64,000 bases of DNA from Paenirhizobium cremeum (GTDB lineage: Bacteria; Pseudomonadota; Alphaproteobacteria; Rhizobiales; Rhizobiaceae): the NCBI RefSeq assembly GCF_022884085.1, contig NZ_JAGGCS010000010.1:62001-126000 (forward strand). The letters are read 5' to 3'. Of this stretch, positions 8,549 through 17,763 are shown in pieces. Made by a program: the position numbers and the translations under genes. The notes beneath the pieces are model-generated. The model was not told the origin of the DNA, made no database searches, and saw nothing but the letters and a program-made list of their open reading frames with translations. Position 1 is the stretch's first letter. Each line of letters opens with the position of its first letter.

Positions 8549-9165
8549 TGAACGATCCCCACGAGATAGACGAAGGAGAAGACCCCGATCCAGATCAGGT
8601 CGAGGAAGTGCCAGAACATGCTGAGCGTCGTGAGACGCCGGCGGTTGGCTTCGATCAGACCGCGCTGGCCGACCTGGATCATCAGCGTGACGAGCCAGAT
8701 GAGGCCGCCCGTGACGTGAACGCCGTGGGTGCCGACCAGCGTGAAATAGGCCGACAGGAAGCCCGAACGCTGCGGGCCGGCGCCGATCTCGATCAGGTGA
8801 TGGAATTCGTAGAGTTCCATCGCGATGAAGCCGAGGCCGAGCACACCGGTCACGGCGAGCCAGCCGAGCACGCCCGGCTTGTTCGCCTTGTCCATCTGCA
8901 GCATGGCAAGGCCGAAGGTGATCGACGACAAAAGCAGCAGCACGGTTTCGGCCAGAACGAAGCCTGGCTCGAACAGGTCGGCCGGAGCCGGGCCGCCCGC
9001 AAAGGAGCGGCCGAGCACGGCATAGGTGGCGAACAGGCATCCGAAGATGATGCAGTCGCTCATCAGGTAGATCCAGAAGCCGATCGAGGTCGGGCTGCTG
9101 TGATGGCTGTGCTCGTCCTCGTCGACGACGGTGACGGGAGAGTTGATCTTGACGGCTATGTTCAT
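8545..9165 (-). CDS. cyoC: Cytochrome o ubiquinol oxidase subunit III
   Basis: Haem-copper oxidase subunit III, 206 aa, the usual length. It has five membrane segments and conserved blocks [28 protein letters not shown]-type at the first helix, [21 protein letters not shown]-like ([16 protein letters not shown]), and [20 protein letters not shown] at the C-terminus. It starts inside the cyoB stop (four-base overlap) and overlaps cyoD by four bases, so translation is coupled through the operon. Confidence 0.96.
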   Translation of the reverse strand: MNIAVKINSPVTVVDEDEHSHHSSPTSIGFWIYLMSDCIIFGCLFATYAVLGRSFAGGPAPADLFEPGFVLAETVLLLLSSITFGLAMLQMDKANKPGVLGWLAVTGVLGLGFIAMELYEFHHLIEIGAGPQRSGFLSAYFTLVGTHGVHVTGGLIWLVTLMIQVGQRGLIEANRRRLTTLSMFWHFLDLIWIGVFSFVYLVGIVQ

Positions 9166-11147
9166 GCCAGCGCCTCCTTGTGCAGGCTCTCGTGCTTGGC
9201 GATCTCATCGACCGGGATGTAGTAGTCGCGATCGTAGTTGAAGGTATGCGCGATGCCGGTGACGATTGCCGCGAGGAAGGCGAGAGCCGCCAGCCACCAG
9301 ATGTACCAGACCAGAGCGAAGCCCAGCACCAGCGAGAAGAACGACAGGATGATGCCCATCGAGGTTCCTTTCGGCATGTGGATCGGCCGGTAGATGTTGG
9401 ACCAGCGGAAACCTTCCTTCTTCATGCTCCACCAGGCGTCGACGCCATGGACGCGGATCGTCTGCGGGAAGTTGTAGTCGGCCGGCGGCGAGGTGGTTGC
9501 CCATTCCAGGGTGCGGCCGTTCCACGGATCGGGACCGCAGCGCAGGGCTTCGCGGTTCTTGATGGAGACGGCCATGCCGATGAAGTTGCAGGCGATACCG
9601 AGGGCGATCAGCACCGCGCCGAAGGCGGCGACGATGAAGTAGATCTGCCAGCCGGTGTCCATATAGGCGGAGACGCGGCGGGTGACGCCCATCAGGCCGA
9701 GCGCATAGAGCGGCATGAAGGCGAAGTAGAAGCCGACGAACCAGAACCAGAAGGAACGCTTGCCCCATTTCTCGTCCAGCTTGAAGCCGAACGCCTTCGG
9801 CCACCAGTAGGTGATCGCGGCGAAGACCCCGAAGACCACGCCGCCGATGATGACGTTGTGGAAGTGAGCGATCAGGAACAGCGAGTTGTGCAGCTGGAAA
9901 TCGACCGGCGGAACGGCGAGCAGGACGCCCGTCATGCCGCCGATGGTGAAGGTGACGAGGAAGCCGACCGTCCACAGCATCGGCACTTCCATCCGCACCC
10001 GGCCCTTGTACATGGTGAAGAGCCAGTTGAAGATCTTGGCGCCCGTCGGGATCGAGATAATCATTGTCGCGATGCCGAAGAATGTGTTGACGTTCGCGCC
10101 CGAGCCCATCGTGAAGAAGTGATGCAGCCAGACGATGAAGGACAGCACCATGATGCAGGTCGTCGCATAGACCATCGAGCGGTAGCCGAACAGCGGCTTG
10201 CCCGAGAAGGTGGCGACGATTTCCGAGAACACGCCGAACATCGGCAGGATCAGGATATACACTTCCGGGTGGCCCCAGATCCAGATGAGGTTGACGTACA
10301 TCATCGGATTGCCGCCAAGGTCATTGGTGAAGAAGTGCGTGCCGACATAGCGGTCGAGCGTCAGCATGGCGAGCGTGGCGGTCAGGACCGGGAAGGCGGC
10401 GACGATCAGCACGTTGGCGCAGAGCGTCGTCCAGGTGAAGACCGGCATGCGCATCATGGTCATGCCCGGCGTGCGCATCTTCAGGATGGTGGCGATCAGG
10501 TTGATGCCCGATAGCGTCGTCCCGACGCCGGCGATCTGCAGGGACCACAGGTAATAGTCCATGCCCACCCCGGTCGAATAGGCCGCACCCGACAGCGGCG
10601 GATAGGCGAGCCAGCCGACGCGGGCGAATTCGCCGACGAACAGCGAGATGTTGATGAGGATCGCGCCGGCGGCCGTCATCCAGAACGAGAAATTGTTCAG
10701 GAAGGGGAAGGCCACGTCACGCGCGCCGATCTGCAGCGGCATGATGTAGTTCATCAGGCCGGTAATCATCGCCATCGCCATGAAGAAGATCATGATGACG
10801 CCGTGGGCGGTGAACACCTGGTCGTAGTGGTGCGCGGGCAGGAAGCCCTCGGCCCCGCCGGCGGCCATGGCCTGCTGGGCGCGCATCATCAATGCGTCGG
10901 CGAAGCCGCGGACGAACATGATGAAGGCCATCACGATATACATGATGCCGATCTTCTTGTGGTCGACGGAGGTGAACCACTCGTTCCAGAGATAGCCCCA
11001 CTTGCCGAAATAGGTGATGGCGCCGAGGAGCGCGATGCCGCCGAGCACGACGGCACAGAAAGTGCCGATCAGGATCGGCTCGTGGATCGGGAAGGCGTTG
11101 AGGTCAAGCCGTCCGAAGATCAGGTGCTGAAGGTTTTCAGAGAGCAT
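9162..11147 (-). CDS. cyoB: Cytochrome o ubiquinol oxidase subunit I
   Basis: Catalytic subunit of the proton-pumping quinol oxidase, carrying low-spin haem and the haem-Cu(B) centre. 661 aa with the start at 11147, where AAGGAG lies seven bases before ATG; this start is 11 bases inside the cyoA 3' end. Recognisable blocks are [14 protein letters not shown] with a haem ligand His, [15 protein letters not shown] with a CuB ligand His and the cross-linked Tyr region, WLHHFFTMG with two CuB His, and [11 protein letters not shown] with haem ligands. The N-terminal [15 protein letters not shown] and the C-terminal membrane extension are typical of CyoB rather than CtaD. Confidence 0.97.
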   Translation of the reverse strand: MLSENLQHLIFGRLDLNAFPIHEPILIGTFCAVVLGGIALLGAITYFGKWGYLWNEWFTSVDHKKIGIMYIVMAFIMFVRGFADALMMRAQQAMAAGGAEGFLPAHHYDQVFTAHGVIMIFFMAMAMITGLMNYIMPLQIGARDVAFPFLNNFSFWMTAAGAILINISLFVGEFARVGWLAYPPLSGAAYSTGVGMDYYLWSLQIAGVGTTLSGINLIATILKMRTPGMTMMRMPVFTWTTLCANVLIVAAFPVLTATLAMLTLDRYVGTHFFTNDLGGNPMMYVNLIWIWGHPEVYILILPMFGVFSEIVATFSGKPLFGYRSMVYATTCIMVLSFIVWLHHFFTMGSGANVNTFFGIATMIISIPTGAKIFNWLFTMYKGRVRMEVPMLWTVGFLVTFTIGGMTGVLLAVPPVDFQLHNSLFLIAHFHNVIIGGVVFGVFAAITYWWPKAFGFKLDEKWGKRSFWFWFVGFYFAFMPLYALGLMGVTRRVSAYMDTGWQIYFIVAAFGAVLIALGIACNFIGMAVSIKNREALRCGPDPWNGRTLEWATTSPPADYNFPQTIRVHGVDAWWSMKKEGFRWSNIYRPIHMPKGTSMGIILSFFSLVLGFALVWYIWWLAALAFLAAIVTGIAHTFNYDRDYYIPVDEIAKHESLHKEALA

Positions 11148-12267
11148 TCGCTGCTCCTTTCTCGGGGGCAAGCGTCATGGCGGCGGCCGCGGCGCTGATC
11201 TGGGTCTCGGAAGTGCAGAGCTGGTTGATTGCGTTCGCCTTGGCGATCGTCTCTGCGTCCGGCGTTTCGCTTTGCGAGGTAATCAGCTCGCCATGGCCGT
11301 CCTGGGCGCGGTGCCTGTCGTATTCGTAGAGGTTCTTGTTGCCGACCCCTTCGAGGCCGCCGCCGCCCTGCTTGTCCTGCATCATCATCTGGTGCATGCA
11401 GACCTTGCCGGGTTCGACGCAGAGACCGACGATGCGCTGGAACAGGTCGGGCATCACGCCGGCGTAATAGGCGACCGGAACCGAAAACGACGGCTTGTCG
11501 AGGGCGATATAGGCGTCCTGGTCAAGTTCGGTGCCGTTGCCGCGCACCTTGGCGACCCAGGCGTCGAAATCGCCTTCGGTCATGGCCAGCGTCTGGAATT
11601 CCATCTGCGAATAGCCGGGGCCGGAATAATTGGCCGAGCGGCCGTAGAACGTGCCGGGCTTGTCGGCGATCATGTGCAGCTTCGTTTCCATGGCCGGCAT
11701 GGCGTAGACCATGCCTGCCAGAGCGGGCACGGAGAAGGCGTTCATCATTGAGGAGGCCGAAAGCTTCAGATTGACCGGACGGCCGGCGGGAATTGCGAGC
11801 TCATTGACGGTCGCGACCCCCTGTTCGGGATAGATGAACAACCACTTCCAGTCGAGCGCGACGGCCTCGACCTCGATCGGCTTGCCGAAGCTTGCCTCGA
11901 GCGGCCGGTAGGGGTCGAGCTTGTGGGTGTAGATGTAGGTGAGCGTGCCGAGGGCGGCGATAATCAGGACGGGAACACCCCAGATAAACACCTCGAAGGT
12001 CGTCGAGTGGTTGAACTCGGGATCGTAGTCGGTGTTGTCGGCCCGGTTGGCGCGGTAGCGCCAGGGGAAGTAGACGCCCATAATCATCACCGGAACGATG
12101 ATGATGAGCATCAGCAGCGTCGAATAGATCAGCAGGTCGCGCTGTTGTTCCGCGACCCAGCCGGACGGGTCGAGCAGCACGTAGTCGCAACCTGAAAGCA
12201 GCGGGGCGGCTGCGAGCAGGGGCGCGATGCGCAAGGTCTTCTTGAAAATGGTCATATCGGTCTTCAT
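11137..12267 (-). CDS. cyoA: Cytochrome o ubiquinol oxidase subunit II
   Basis: Lipoprotein subunit II of the bo3 oxidase, 376 aa. I choose ATG at 12267; the next ATG at 12255 is also possible, and an open frame further upstream has no support. The lipobox is LLSGC with the lipidated Cys at residue 27. Two membrane segments follow ([17 protein letters not shown] and [21 protein letters not shown]), then the cupredoxin domain with [18 protein letters not shown]. The CuA ligands are absent, as expected for a quinol oxidase. The C-terminus is longer than in E. coli and holds [15 protein letters not shown]. First gene of cyoABCD-SURF1. Confidence 0.95.
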   Translation of the reverse strand: MKTDMTIFKKTLRIAPLLAAAPLLSGCDYVLLDPSGWVAEQQRDLLIYSTLLMLIIIVPVMIMGVYFPWRYRANRADNTDYDPEFNHSTTFEVFIWGVPVLIIAALGTLTYIYTHKLDPYRPLEASFGKPIEVEAVALDWKWLFIYPEQGVATVNELAIPAGRPVNLKLSASSMMNAFSVPALAGMVYAMPAMETKLHMIADKPGTFYGRSANYSGPGYSQMEFQTLAMTEGDFDAWVAKVRGNGTELDQDAYIALDKPSFSVPVAYYAGVMPDLFQRIVGLCVEPGKVCMHQMMMQDKQGGGGLEGVGNKNLYEYDRHRAQDGHGELITSQSETPDAETIAKANAINQLCTSETQISAAAAAMTLAPEKGAANAL

Positions 12268-12581
12268 GGCGAGCAAGAGCGCTCCCGCCTCGCCTAAGCG
12301 ACGCAGGTCCGCGGTTGTTGCTTGAGACGGCCGGCGGCTAGGGCTTCTGACCGCGCGACCGTCCGTTATGAAGAAAGAGCTTGGGAGGATCTTCTTCGGT
12401 GGCCTACCTGCTCCCATTTTTGAAAAAGGTTAAGTGGCTCCCCTGTGACAAATCGTCACAAATGAGACCGTTACGTGCAAAACCAATGGCGTTCGCCTGG
12501 CGATTCTGTCGTAAAAGTGAAGAGAAATAGACACTTATCAATTTTCAGGGTGGGTGCGGTCATGGTGTCGCAGCATGCGCA

Positions 12582-12595
12582 TTGATCCGGATCAA
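12582..12595. promoter_or_regulatory. FNR/FixK-type anaerobox
   Basis: TTGATCCGGATCAA matches TTGAT-N4-ATCAA exactly and is a perfect dyad. It lies in the 441-base gap 12268-12708, 315 bases before cyoA (minus strand) and about 115-140 bases before the oligopeptidase gene (plus strand). Either gene could be under FnrN/FixK control. The rest of the gap is AT-richer sequence with no gene that I can support. Confidence 0.65.
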
Positions 12596-12708
12596 TCGAC
12601 GGAAAAAGCGCCCCGGCGCCACGTGCCTGTCCCGTTTCGGACCGGGTAGCCGCCCTCGGATTCCGGCTTGATCGTGGGCTTCGCCCTCTCTATCTCTCAG
12701 ACACCGTC

Positions 12709-14844
12709 ATGTTTTCCGAGAAGGAAGGTCTTCCCTTGTCCGTCTTCAACAATCTGCCCGCGGCCCCGAGTGCCGCCAAGAAGCCCGTGACCGATATCCG
12801 GCACGGGATTGTCCGCACCGACGATTATGCCTGGATGCGGGCCGACAACTGGCAGGCGATGTTCAAGGACCCGAGCCTCCTCGACCCGGATCTGCGCCGG
12901 CATCTGGAGGCAGAGAACGCCTATATGGAAGCGGCGATGGCCGATACGAAGGATCTCCAGAAGGTGCTGTTTGCCGAGATGAAAGGCCGCATCAAGGAGG
13001 ACGATTCTTCGATCCCGATGAAGGACGGCCCCTATGCCTATGGCACCGCCTTCGTCACCGGCGGCGAGCAGCCGCGCTACTTCCGCATTCCGCGCGACGC
13101 CGACCACAAGGACGAAGCGGTCCGGAAGCTTTTGCTCGACGGCGACAAGGAAGCCGCCGGCAAGGACTATTTCCGTCTCGCCGGCATCGATCATTCGAGC
13201 GACCATGCCTTCGGCATCTGGGGCTATGACGACAAGGGTTCCGAATATTTCACCCTGCGCGTTCGCAATCTCGAAACCGGCGAGGATCTGGCCGATGTGA
13301 TCGAGAACACCGGCGGCGGTGGCGCATGGGCGCCCGATGGCAAGAGCTTCTTCTATACGCTGCAGGACGAGAACCATCGCCCGTCCAAGGTCTTCCACCA
13401 TGTCATCGGCCAGCCGCAATCGGCCGACCGGCTTGTCTATGAGGAAGAGGACCCCGGTTTCTTCATGAGCGTCGGCGGTTCGCTGCTCGACGACTTCATC
13501 TATATCGACATTCACGATCACGAGACCTCCGAATACTATATTCTCTCGACTAAGGACCTGACGGCGGAGCCCAGGCTGGTGGCCAAGCGGGTGGAGGGCG
13601 TCGAATACTCGATGACCGAGGGCGGCGACGTCTTCTATATCCTGACCAATGACGGCGGCGCCAAGGACTTCAAGATCATGGAGGCGCCGGTGGAGGCCCC
13701 CGGCAAGGAGAACTGGAAAGAGGTCGTGCCGCATGAGCCGGGCCGGCTGATCCTCTCCCATATGGCCTTTGCCCGCCATCTCGTCTGGCTGGAGCGCCGC
13801 GATGGCCTGCCGGTCATCATGATCCGCGACCGCAAGTCCGGCGAGGAACACGCCATCGCCTTCGCCGAGGAGGCCTATTCGCTCGGCCTGCAGGGGGCTG
13901 CCGAATACGACACCGACGTCATCCGCTTCTCCTATTCCTCGATGACGACGCCGTCGCAGCTCTTCGACTACAACATGGCGACGCGCGAGCGCGTGCTCCT
14001 GAAGACCCAGGAAGTGCCATCCGGCCACGATCCGGATGATTACGTCACTCGCCGTGTCTTCGCAGAAGCCCATGACGGCGAGAAGGTGCCGGTCACACTT
14101 CTCTACCGCAAGGATACGAAGCTCGACGGCTCCGCCCCCTGCCTGCTCTATGGTTACGGCGCCTATGGCATCACCATTCCCGCCGGCTTCAACACCAATT
14201 GCCTGTCGCTCGCCGATCGCGGCTTCGTCTATGCCACCGCCCATATCCGCGGCGGCAAGGACAAGGGCTTCTCCTGGTACGAAGACGGCAAGATGGAAAA
14301 TAAGGTCAACACCTTCAAGGACTTCATCTCCGCCGCCGATTATCTGGTGAAGGAAGGCTTCACCTCCTATGACCGGATCATCGCGGAAGGCGGGTCCGCC
14401 GGCGGCATGCTGATGGGCGCGGTCGCCAACATGGCGCCGGAAAAGTTCGCCGGTATCATCGCTGCGGTTCCCTTCGTCGATGTCCTGAACACCATGCTCG
14501 ACGACACGCTGCCGCTCACCCCGCCGGAATGGCCGGAATGGGGTAACCCGATCGAGTCGGAAGAGGAATATCGCTGGATCGCCGCCTATTCGCCCTATGA
14601 CAATGTCGGCGAGAAGTCCTATCCGCCGATCCTCGCGCTGTCCGGCCTCACCGATCCGCGCGTCACCTATTGGGAACCGACCAAATGGGTGGCGAGACTG
14701 CGCGAGAAGACGACGGGCGAAGCTCCGATCCTCCTGAAGACCAACATGGCCGCCGGTCACGGCGGCAAATCCGGCCGCTTCCAGCGTCTGGAGGAAATCG
14801 CCTTCGAATACGCCTTCGCCATCAAGGTTGCGGGCAAGATTTAA
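12709..14844 (+). CDS. ptrB: Oligopeptidase B (S9 family serine peptidase)
   Basis: Cytoplasmic serine peptidase of the prolyl oligopeptidase clan that cuts short peptides after basic residues. 711 aa from ATG at 12709. A TTG at 12736 with AAGGAAGG before it is a credible alternative start and would remove nine residues. An N-terminal beta-propeller (DYAWMRADNW near the start, DEVIENTGGGGAWAPDG-like repeats) precedes the hydrolase domain. The triad is Ser563 in AEGGSAGGMLMG, Asp649 in SGLTDPRVTYWEP and His684 in AAGHGGKSGR. Family block LLYGYGAYG is present. An anaerobox lies upstream. The long opposite-strand open frame here is a shadow. Confidence 0.93.
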   Translation: MFSEKEGLPLSVFNNLPAAPSAAKKPVTDIRHGIVRTDDYAWMRADNWQAMFKDPSLLDPDLRRHLEAENAYMEAAMADTKDLQKVLFAEMKGRIKEDDSSIPMKDGPYAYGTAFVTGGEQPRYFRIPRDADHKDEAVRKLLLDGDKEAAGKDYFRLAGIDHSSDHAFGIWGYDDKGSEYFTLRVRNLETGEDLADVIENTGGGGAWAPDGKSFFYTLQDENHRPSKVFHHVIGQPQSADRLVYEEEDPGFFMSVGGSLLDDFIYIDIHDHETSEYYILSTKDLTAEPRLVAKRVEGVEYSMTEGGDVFYILTNDGGAKDFKIMEAPVEAPGKENWKEVVPHEPGRLILSHMAFARHLVWLERRDGLPVIMIRDRKSGEEHAIAFAEEAYSLGLQGAAEYDTDVIRFSYSSMTTPSQLFDYNMATRERVLLKTQEVPSGHDPDDYVTRRVFAEAHDGEKVPVTLLYRKDTKLDGSAPCLLYGYGAYGITIPAGFNTNCLSLADRGFVYATAHIRGGKDKGFSWYEDGKMENKVNTFKDFISAADYLVKEGFTSYDRIIAEGGSAGGMLMGAVANMAPEKFAGIIAAVPFVDVLNTMLDDTLPLTPPEWPEWGNPIESEEEYRWIAAYSPYDNVGEKSYPPILALSGLTDPRVTYWEPTKWVARLREKTTGEAPILLKTNMAAGHGGKSGRFQRLEEIAFEYAFAIKVAGKI

Positions 14845-15193
14845 CGCCGAGGCCACCATGGGAGGCGGTCAGGGCATGACCGTCCATGTCGCCCTGTCGA
14901 CGGCCGCCAATGTCGTCGGCGGGAGCGGCAAGGCTTCCCGGCAACTGGCGCATGCTCCCGAAGGCGGCCGAAAGAGCGGTTCGACACTACTCGACAAGGA
15001 GACTCTGTCCGGCATGGCGAAGGTCGTGCCGACGCGGAGCCTTGCCGTTTGCAGGGAGAGCCCGATTCGCGATGCCATTCGTGTTTTCGCGCCCAAGGCA
15101 AGGGCTGTTATCGTCTTCGCAATGCGGGACGCAAGCTTCGCGCAAGCTTCAATGGTTAATGATTGGTTAACTTCTGAAACGAGAGCGTCCGCC
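14845..15193. other. Gap after ptrB, no recognisable gene
   Basis: About 350 bases with weak open frames on both strands, none with convincing start, codon use or family. It contains a direct repeat GCAAGCTTC (twice around 15131-15150) and, at its right end, the CtrA-type box listed separately. Confidence 0.5.
15156..15171 (+). promoter_or_regulatory. CtrA-type box TTAA-N7-TTAAC
   Basis: TTAATGATTGGTTAAC fits the full CtrA recognition pattern TTAA-N7-TTAAC of alphaproteobacteria. It lies 22 bases before the ATG of the small protein gene at 15194, close enough to overlap or adjoin its promoter. Confidence 0.6.
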
Positions 15194-15511
15194 ATGCGAA
15201 TCGATAGCGGTCTGAACAGCTACTATTACCAGAACCGGTACGTGCCGATCTCCGCCGAGGGCGAAGACAGCGCTAACGAGCAGGCGCCGGTAACGACGAG
15301 CCGTCTCAGCGGTTCGGGCACATTCAGCAGTTCGCTTCTGTCCAATTCCCTGGCCAGCACCCTCTGGGTCGTCGATGGCGGCCGCAAGCCGGTGCCGTCG
15401 ATGACGCAGCGCACCTCGTCGGCGTCCTCCTCCGATGACCGCACCGCGGCCCAGAAGGTGGAGGATGTTTATCGGGAATACGACGTGACCTTCGACGACT
15501 ACGACGCCTGA
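15194..15511 (+). CDS. Unknown small protein behind a CtrA-type box
   Basis: 105 aa; I do not recognise a family. The start at 15194 is favoured over an in-frame upstream extension because the CtrA-type box and an AT-rich promoter-like segment lie directly before it. The N-terminus holds MRIDSGLNSYYYQNRYVPIS. The middle is Ser/Thr-rich and low in complexity (TTSRLSGSGTFSSSLLSNSL). The C-terminus is acidic with aromatic residues (VEDVYREYDVTFDDYDA). There is no signal peptide or membrane segment. It looks largely disordered, with an acidic tail that might bind a partner. A strong hairpin terminator follows at 15538. Confidence 0.65.
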   Translation: MRIDSGLNSYYYQNRYVPISAEGEDSANEQAPVTTSRLSGSGTFSSSLLSNSLASTLWVVDGGRKPVPSMTQRTSSASSSDDRTAAQKVEDVYREYDVTFDDYDA

Positions 15512-15537
15512 GTTATCCGGCCTCGCCGATCCCTTTG

Positions 15538-15558
15538 AAGGCGCCGAAAGGCGCCTTT
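15538..15558 (+). terminator. Rho-independent terminator
   Basis: AAGGCGCC-GAAA-GGCGCCTT is a perfect eight-base stem with a GAAA tetraloop followed by TTGT, 27 bases after the small protein gene. Confidence 0.75.
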
Positions 15559-15597
15559 GTCGTTTCCGCTTCCTTGATTTCCGCGAGCATGCCTCCT

Positions 15598-15620
15598 AAT
15601 CTTTATAGAGACTAGAGATT
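15598..15620 (+). promoter_or_regulatory. Likely MerR-type promoter/operator dyad
   Basis: A 23-base imperfect dyad with outer arms AATCT and AGATT and inner matching TA pairs lies just before the MerR gene. The position and size fit an autoregulated MerR operator that also serves the cupin gene behind it. Confidence 0.45.
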
Positions 15621-15627
15621 TCTGGGG

Positions 15628-16050
15628 ATGCGAAAGATGTTCTCGATTGGAGATTTGTCCCGCCGCACCGGGGTCAAGGTGCCGACGATCCGCTACTACG
15701 AGCAGATGGGCCTGATCGCGGCCGCCGACCGCACGGAAGGCAACCAGCGGCGGTACGAGCGGCCGGATCTCGAGCGTCTCACCTTTATCCGCCACGCCCG
15801 CGATCTCGGTTTCCCGATCGATGCGATCCGGGAACTTCTGGCCTTGAGCCGCCATCCCGACGAACCCTGTGAGCGCGCCGACGATATTGCCCGCGAGCAG
15901 CTGATCGAGGTGCGCGAAAAGATCGCCCGCCTCAGGAAGCTGGAGGACGAACTGGAGCGTATTGCCTCCCATTGCGGGGCCCACAGCGTCGGCGACTGCT
16001 ATGTCATCCGCGCGCTCTCCGACCACGGTCTCTGCAACCACGAGCATTGA
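15628..16050 (+). CDS. MerR-family transcriptional regulator
   Basis: DNA-binding regulator, 140 aa. The N-terminal winged-helix domain holds FSIGDLSRRTGVKVPTIRYYEQMGLI, then the second wing NQRRYERPDLERL and the dimerisation coiled coil around residues 80-118. The C-terminal region has four Cys (ERADD preceded by EPCE, then SHCGAHSVGDC and GLCNHEH). Such a set can bind metal, but it differs from the CueR, CadR and SoxR patterns that I know, so the effector is unknown. ATG at 15637 is an alternative start. A cupin gene follows nine bases later, probably in the same transcript. A dyad lies before the start, so autoregulation is likely. Confidence 0.9.
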   Translation: MRKMFSIGDLSRRTGVKVPTIRYYEQMGLIAAADRTEGNQRRYERPDLERLTFIRHARDLGFPIDAIRELLALSRHPDEPCERADDIAREQLIEVREKIARLRKLEDELERIASHCGAHSVGDCYVIRALSDHGLCNHEH

Positions 16051-16059
16051 GGAACAGCC

Positions 16060-16518
16060 ATGCCCGTCATCAGGCAGGAGGATGCGCCGCTTGACCAGGA
16101 TGACGGCAAGGGGCCGAACGGCGAACTCGGCCCCTACAGCGCGAGGCTGCTCAGCGATGCCGGCGGACTGACCCAGTTCGGCGCCTTCATCGAGACGCTT
16201 CCACCCGGCTCCCGCTCGTCGCGCAAGCACTGGCATGAGCGCGAGGACGAATTCGTCTTCGTTCTTTCCGGAACCGTGACCCTGCACGAGGGGGACGTGA
16301 TCGCCGAAATGCAGCCCGGCGACAGTGCGACCTTCAAGGCAGGCGTTGCCGCCGGTCATTGTCTGGAAAATCGCTCGGACGGCCCGGTCAGCTATCTCGT
16401 GGTCGGGACGCGCTCGCCCGACGAGGTGGTGCATTATTCAGATGAGGATCTGAAACTCACCAAGATCGGCTTCGTCAAGCATTGGACCGATCGGGCGGGC
16501 AATCCGATCGTCCGGTAA
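16060..16518 (+). CDS. Cupin-domain protein
   Basis: Small cupin of 152 aa. Motif 1 is around residues 56-72 (RKHWHEREDEFVFVLSG), with His, His and Glu in metal-ligand positions. Motif 2 is PGDSATFKAGVAAGHCLEN, supplying the fourth His. The rest of the protein (PVSYLVVGTRSPDEVVHYSDEDLKL) matches a common proteobacterial cupin group. Many of these bind a divalent metal, but the reaction is unknown. It lies directly behind the MerR gene, so the regulator's effector and the cupin's ligand may be related. Confidence 0.85.
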   Translation: MPVIRQEDAPLDQDDGKGPNGELGPYSARLLSDAGGLTQFGAFIETLPPGSRSSRKHWHEREDEFVFVLSGTVTLHEGDVIAEMQPGDSATFKAGVAAGHCLENRSDGPVSYLVVGTRSPDEVVHYSDEDLKLTKIGFVKHWTDRAGNPIVR

Positions 16519-16528
16519 TTCCTCCGGA

Positions 16529-17452
16529 TCAGGCCGATACCGAGCGGAAAAAGCCGATCGAGCGGGATATGGCGTGCGGCAGGGCGGTGGTGTGATCGCC
16601 CTCGATCCGGCTAGCCTGGATCGGAAGTCCGGCCGCCTTCGCCCGCTTTTCCATCAGTCTGGCGCCCTGGTTGAGATGCGGCTCCTTGGTGCCGTGCATC
16701 AGGTAGGTGGGACATTTGAGGCTCTGCGCATAGCAGAGCGCGGTGCGGACCTCGAACTCGTGGATATCGCTGTCGTCGAAGCGGATATCCTCCGGATAAC
16801 GCCGGAAGAAACGGAAGGCATTGGGATTGCCGGAAATCGGCACGGCGGCGCGGAACCGGTTCGATGCCATGGCCGACAGCATGGCGAGCGTGCCGCCGAT
16901 GCTGTGGCCGGCAAGGAACAGTCGCTCTCCGTCCACACCCGGCAGGCCGGCGAGATGCTCGCCCGCCGCCAGAACGTCGCTCACCTCGTTGTAGAAACCG
17001 GAAAAGGCGCCGGCCTGCCCGTTTTCGCCCCGGACCGTCGGCATCATCACCACATAGCCCGAGTCGATATAGGGCCTCATCAGCGTCCAGTGACCGGCGC
17101 CCATGGCATTGCCGCCATGCAGGAAAAGAACCGCCGGACGGAGCTTGTGCGAGGGCTGGTGTTTCGAAACCCACGCCGCAAGCTGCAGGTTGCCGTTGCG
17201 GCCGGATCTGTAGAAGATCCGCTCGGCATTGGCGGGTGGATCGAGCGGTTCGTATTTGTCCGGCGCCGGCCCCCTGGTCAAAAGATGGGTATGGAAGGTC
17301 TGGCGCTCCCGCGCGTAGTCGCGGCCGATCAGCGGCGGGTTGACCGGCGTGTCCATGGCGCCGGCGATTTCGGGCAGCAGCATCGCGCCGAGAAGGCCGC
17401 CGAGAACGGCCCGGCGCGAGACCGGTTTTTCGAAGCTTCTGTCAGACGTCAT
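16529..17452 (-). CDS. Tat-exported alpha/beta hydrolase (dienelactone hydrolase/prolyl peptidase-like)
   Basis: 307 aa from ATG at 17452. The N-terminus carries a twin-arginine signal (SRRAVLGGLLGAMLLPEIAGA), so the protein is predicted to be exported folded. The hydrolase fold shows LFLHGGNAMG (oxyanion region), nucleophile Ser184 in AGHSIGGTLA and a late His in EGDHTTALPHA. The segment AERIFYRSGRNGNLQLAAWVSK is the usual lead-in of this group. The substrate is unknown: an ester or peptide. It faces the cupin gene, with 10 bases between their ends, and no operon partner is evident. Confidence 0.82.
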   Translation of the reverse strand: MTSDRSFEKPVSRRAVLGGLLGAMLLPEIAGAMDTPVNPPLIGRDYARERQTFHTHLLTRGPAPDKYEPLDPPANAERIFYRSGRNGNLQLAAWVSKHQPSHKLRPAVLFLHGGNAMGAGHWTLMRPYIDSGYVVMMPTVRGENGQAGAFSGFYNEVSDVLAAGEHLAGLPGVDGERLFLAGHSIGGTLAMLSAMASNRFRAAVPISGNPNAFRFFRRYPEDIRFDDSDIHEFEVRTALCYAQSLKCPTYLMHGTKEPHLNQGARLMEKRAKAAGLPIQASRIEGDHTTALPHAISRSIGFFRSVSA

Positions 17453-17686
17453 GACCGCGATCCGGAAGATCCAAGCCCAATCATTCTCGCGCGCTTTTCG
17501 GCAAAGGCAAGGCACGATGTCGTTATGCGCCCGCAGGAATCCTCTGTCATGGGCCCGCAGGTTTCGCCCGTTGACAATCGATTGAAATGGGTGCATTCCA
17601 TGCGTCCATGATCGACGCACGCGCACTCATCTCCTGCACGTATTTTTGGGCCTACCGGTAACCGGCGGCCCGACAGATCATCTTGT

Positions 17687-17720
17687 CAACAGGCCGCCGT
17701 CAGGCGGCCTTGTTGTTTTC
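17687..17720 (+). terminator. Strong hairpin with T-rich tail, no gene before it
   Basis: CAACAGGCCGCC/GGCGGCCTTGTTG forms a long GC-rich stem with a GTCA loop, followed by TTTTC. On the plus strand no protein gene precedes it after 16518, so it ends either a leader or a small RNA, or acts as an attenuator of the GNAT gene starting 44 bases later. Confidence 0.6.
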
Positions 17721-17763
17721 AGCAGCTTCCCCTGATGGCGGTAACCGAAAAAGGGAAGCGAAC

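Noticed and set aside
12697-14859. A 720-codon open frame opposite the oligopeptidase gene
   Set aside because: It is the reverse-frame shadow of a clear S9 peptidase with intact catalytic triad, and its product shows no family features.
14828-15193. Upstream extension of the 15194 gene
   Set aside because: The added segment starts inside the ptrB end, has no family similarity and covers the promoter with the CtrA-type box.
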